A DNA stretch of 64,000 nucleotides from Bacillus infantis NRRL B-14911 (GTDB lineage Bacteria; Bacillota; Bacilli; Bacillales; Cytobacillaceae): assembly GCF_000473245.1 (NCBI RefSeq), contig NC_022524.1, positions 3,000,501 to 3,064,500 on the forward strand, in the 5' to 3' direction. The position numbers and the translations under genes were made by a program. Shown here piece after piece: positions 61,797 through 64,000 of the stretch; position 1 is the stretch's first letter, and each line of letters begins with the position of its first letter. Under the pieces are notes generated by a model. That model saw only the letters and a program-made list of their open reading frames with translations. It searched no databases and was not told the DNA's origin.

Positions 61797-61940
61797 GTAA
61801 TCCTCCTATATCCAGAAGCGTCCCGGGGGCTTCCTGTATCTTTGGAAAATGGCGGGGGACCGGACATCGGCCTGTGAGCCTCGTCCGCCTATAGCGGAAA
61901 AACTCCTGAACATGCAGGCGTTCCTGCGATTTCTCAGCAT

Positions 61941-62102
61941 AAAAAAGTATAACCGCCTGTCAGAGGCGGTAATTTTCAATATTATTTATGGCCATGGAAG
62001 CACGGCCCTTCACTTTTTATATACAAGCTGCCATATGCAGCATCTTCGAACTCCAAACCAGGAGGCCAAGAATCATTTTATACTATTTTTTCAACTAGTC
62101 AA
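61941..62102 (-). ncRNA. Candidate small RNA with promoter and terminator
   Basis: Minus strand: TTGACT (62102-62097) and TAAAAT (62080-62075) with a 16-nt spacer imply a start near 62068. The next 128 nt contain stems CTCC/GGAG, GCTGC/GCAGC (62027-62041) and GGCCGT/ATGGCC (61990-62007), and end in a perfect 7-bp terminator (61952-61970) with a TTTTTT tract. It has no convincing ORF; the longest begins GTG and has 17 codons. It lies about 145 nt upstream of ypvA. A leader role for ypvA is an alternative. Confidence 0.55.
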
Positions 62103-62179
62103 GCTCAAGGGGCCGGGAGCACTATGGGATGAATCAGGAATTCGTCAGTACAGGCTGTACATTTATCATCTTGAACGGC

Positions 62180-62208
62180 AAAAAACCGGCGCTCCCTTCG
62201 AGGAGGCC
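62180..62208 (-). terminator. Terminator downstream of the 55-residue gene
   Basis: An imperfect stem (GGCCTCC / GGGAGCGCC) followed on minus by TTTTTTGCC, 39 nt past the stop. Confidence 0.6.
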
Positions 62209-62246
62209 AGCCTTGTGCCTGGTTATTGCCGGACACCGGGCAGGAT

Positions 62247-62414
62247 TTACTGCTGCCTGCCGGAAAGGGAAAAGGACAGGGCCTGCCGGAGCTCATGCTG
62301 GGCACTTTTCAGTTCATCCAGCACCTGATCGGCAGGCGTTTCTTTTACCAGCATTTCCATCGAGTAGTCAAGCGCCTGAGAAATTCTATTGAAATCAAGA
62401 GTCCTGTAATCCAT
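62247..62414 (-). CDS. Small acidic-start helical protein, unknown
   Basis: A 55-residue protein (MDYRTLDFNRISQALDYSME at its start) predicted all-helical, with an excellent site (AGGAGGAG, 7 nt to ATG). It sits between ypvA and ypsC, where B. subtilis has the small gene yptA, but I cannot confirm the homology. Function unknown. Confidence 0.65.
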   Translation of the reverse strand: MDYRTLDFNRISQALDYSMEMLVKETPADQVLDELKSAQHELRQALSFSLSGRQQ

Positions 62415-62430
62415 TGGCTCTCCTCCTGTA

Positions 62431-62478
62431 AATAAAACTAGCCCATCTAATACAAAACCGATAGAGTATTGCTAGTTT
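62431..62478 (-). terminator. Terminator downstream of ypsC
   Basis: Outer arms AAACTAGC / GCTAGTTT with an inner AATAC / GTATT stem, followed on minus by TATTTAC. Weak U-tract. Confidence 0.6.
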
Positions 62479-62496
62479 ATTCAATAAGAGAACCCT

Positions 62497-63651
62497 TTAT
62501 TCCTCTTTCTGCCTGTTTTCTCTTGGCGGACGCTTGCCCCAGTATTGATAGAGGTCTGTTCGGATGAAACCGTTGAACAGCTTCCTTTTCTTGGTTGCCT
62601 GGCGCCCGAAATGCTGTTCAAAGTCCTCATCGGAAGTAAGCATATAAATCGACCATGTATCCAGCCCTGAGAGCGCTTCTCCCATTTCACGGTACATTTT
62701 CTGTACAGCCCCTTTTTCCCCAAGCCTCTCGCCATATGGAGGGTTGCCGACAATCACACCATATTCTTTATTGGAGGTAAAGTCCCTCACCTGCATCTGC
62801 TTGAATTGGATCATGTCCCCCAGGCCTGCTTCAAATGCATTTTCCTGGGCAATTTTCACCATCCTGTGATCAATATCAGATCCAGTGATATCTAATGGCT
62901 GATCATAGTCTGCCAAATCCTCAGCTTCATTTCTGGCTTCATCCCATACCTTTTCCGGCATCCAGCCCCACTTCTCAGAGGTAAATTCCCGGTTAAAGCC
63001 CGGGGCAATATTCTGCCCGATCAAGGCCGCCTCGATCGGGATGGTCCCTGATCCGCAGAAAGGATCTGCAAATGGCTTGTCCGGTGTCCAGTTCGTCAGC
63101 TGGACGAGCGCAGCAGCCAGGGTTTCCTTCAGCGGAGCTTCTCCCTGTCCTGCCCGGTATCCCCGTTTATGAAGGCCGCTTCCGCTGGCATCCAGAGTCA
63201 GGGTTGCTGTATCTTTCAGCATAGAGATTTCAATGCGGCATAATGGACCCGTTTCATCAAACCAGCCTGTTTTTTTATACTTTGTCCTCAGCTTCTCGAC
63301 AATCGCCTTTTTGACGATTGCCTGGCAGTCGGAAACACTGAACAGCTTTGATTTGACAGACTTGCCGATTACCGGGAACTCAGCATCTTCTGCAATATAC
63401 TGTTCCCATGGAAGGCTTTTTGTTTTTTCAAACAGCTCATCGAAAGTATAAGCTTTAAATTCGCCGATTTTGATTTTGATCCGGTCTGCCGTTCTCAGCC
63501 ATAAATTGCTTCTCGCTATAGCTGTCTCATCCCCTATGTATTCAACTCTTCCGTTTTCCACCTGGCATTCATAGCCAAGTGCCCGCACTTCCTTTGCAAC
63601 GAGCGCTTCAAGCCCCATTGCCGCTGTTGCGATGATTTGGTATTTTCCCAT
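62497..63651 (-). CDS. ypsC: THUMP-domain rRNA methyltransferase YpsC
   Basis: A 384-residue class I RNA methyltransferase with an N-terminal THUMP domain (residues 1-160). The catalytic NPPY motif is VGNPPYGERL, and DPFCGSGTIPIEAALIG is the SAM-binding loop. This fits the RlmL/RlmKL-like family making m2G in 23S rRNA. The start at 63651 has AAAGGATG 7 nt upstream; the ATG at 63660 is not spaced well. B. subtilis YpsC has almost the same length. Confidence 0.93.
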   Translation of the reverse strand: MGKYQIIATAAMGLEALVAKEVRALGYECQVENGRVEYIGDETAIARSNLWLRTADRIKIKIGEFKAYTFDELFEKTKSLPWEQYIAEDAEFPVIGKSVKSKLFSVSDCQAIVKKAIVEKLRTKYKKTGWFDETGPLCRIEISMLKDTATLTLDASGSGLHKRGYRAGQGEAPLKETLAAALVQLTNWTPDKPFADPFCGSGTIPIEAALIGQNIAPGFNREFTSEKWGWMPEKVWDEARNEAEDLADYDQPLDITGSDIDHRMVKIAQENAFEAGLGDMIQFKQMQVRDFTSNKEYGVIVGNPPYGERLGEKGAVQKMYREMGEALSGLDTWSIYMLTSDEDFEQHFGRQATKKRKLFNGFIRTDLYQYWGKRPPRENRQKEE

Positions 63652-63773
63652 GTAAGACATCCTTTCCAGTAGATCTTCCCTTCATTATTGCCGGCCAGCG
63701 GTCCGCTTCATCCATGATAGCCTGAAGAAGTTTCCGCGTGCAAGTGTTCCCCATGAGGGTTTTGGTATGTATT

Positions 63774-63803
63774 AAAAAAGCCCTCCTGCAAAAGGAGAGC
63801 TTT
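63774..63803 (-). terminator. Terminator of rnpB
   Basis: Stem AAAGCTCTCCT / AGGAGGGCTTT (one wobble) followed on the minus strand by TTTTTT, 20 nt beyond the RNA 3' end. Confidence 0.9.
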
Positions 63804-63824
63804 ACCATTTCAAAAATCATCTCA

Positions 63825-64000
63825 CTAATAACGTTCTGTAAGCCATGTTTTGTTCCTTTGTACTGCAATCGACCTGAGTCTCGTACTAAGGCGGCAATCA
63901 TCTATCTACAGATATAAAATCTGTCCTTCTCCTTGTTCATTTCCTCAGAGAAAGTGCCCCTACCATTATTTGGGTTTCTCGCTCGCGGGGTTTACCTCGT
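63825..64000 (-). ncRNA. rnpB: RNase P RNA, type B (partial)
   Basis: The minus strand matches the 3' half of B. subtilis rnpB by eye: GTAAACCCCGCGAGCGAGAA, AACCCAAATAATGGTAGGGG, AGATAGATGATTGCCGCC, and the 3' end GGAACAAAACATGGCTTACA followed by GAACGTTA. RNase P RNA is the catalytic subunit that trims the 5' ends of tRNA precursors. The right edge of the window cuts off the 5' part. Position next to ypsC agrees with B. subtilis, where gpsB follows. Confidence 0.97.

Noticed and set aside
61849-62328. 159-codon plus-strand frame between ypvA and ypsC
   Set aside because: It is antisense to the candidate small RNA and to the 55-residue gene, both of which have better signals; no ribosome binding site.
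63608-63901. 97-codon minus-strand frame across the rnpB 3' end
   Set aside because: It overlaps rnpB, its terminator and the ypsC start in another frame.

Overview
The window reads as chromosomal DNA of a low-to-moderate GC, endospore-forming Bacillaceae bacterium (Bacillus sensu lato). Reasons: a small acid-soluble spore protein gene (sspL-like), purine and preQ1 riboswitches, a sigma-W type promoter, B-type RNase P RNA, strong GGAGG ribosome binding sites, many TTG/GTG starts, and a gene order that follows the B. subtilis yp-region: ypjP, ypiP, brxB(yphP), ilvD, ypgR, ypgQ, bsaA/gpx, metA, cspD, ypeQ, ypeP, ypdP, ypdQ, sspL, ypcP, dynA(ypbR), ypbQ, bcsA, pbuX-xpt, ypwA, ypvA, ypsC, rnpB. 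Both ends are cut: the left edge truncates a phosphoribosyltransferase gene and the right edge truncates rnpB. I see no tRNA, rRNA, CRISPR array, prophage or insertion sequence.

Layout. 1-4.1 kb (minus): tellurite-type stress operon terD-terC-citrate lyase/aldolase-like-phosphoribosyltransferase(TRSP), headed by a near-perfect sigma-W promoter. 4.1-7.0 kb: ypjP, an aminotransferase, a 25-residue membrane peptide gene on plus, and ypiP. 7.1-13.3 kb (minus): bacilliredoxin brxB, ilvD, ypgR, the ABC-F factor yfmR and ypgQ (the last two with a 4-nt overlap). 13.4-18.4 kb (minus): degV-family protein, then a two-gene unit of an amidohydrolase and a very large GNAT-fusion protein, preceded by a possible 18-codon leader ORF. 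18.6-24.3 kb: glutathione peroxidase, fhs with a conserved-looking unknown partner, metA, an AIM24-family protein, a methyltransferase, a DUF3892-like protein and a palindromic repeat. 24.6-31.8 kb: manganese homeostasis block, mntR and mntABCD with topB between them, and a sigma-A promoter with a candidate MntR box. 31.9-39.2 kb: unknown 95-residue protein, HD-GYP protein, cspD, ypeQ, two RNase H-like proteins flanking a queuosine-precursor transporter under a preQ1 riboswitch, a DMT transporter, a YuiD-like protein, sspL and ypcP. 39.3-48.4 kb: a membrane protein, the dynA operon (double dynamin, nucleotidyltransferase, Cys-rich protein, rhodanese), a 31-residue membrane peptide, the ypbQ-bcsA alkylpyrone pair and cheX. 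48.4-57.9 kb: an SDR, a zinc-ribbon peptide, pnuC-nadR NAD salvage, a lipoprotein, xpt-pbuX with guanine riboswitch, a ba3-type oxidase cassette and a second DMT transporter. 57.9-64 kb: ypwA, a zinc peptide, ypvA, a candidate small RNA, a 55-residue protein, ypsC and rnpB.

Most of the window is housekeeping. The less explained parts are the Ter stress module, the GNAT-fusion/amidohydrolase pair, a structured candidate small RNA upstream of ypvA, a terminator in the bcsA leader, and several tiny genes with good ribosome binding sites. Function names rest on recognising sequence motifs and synteny by eye; no database search was run.
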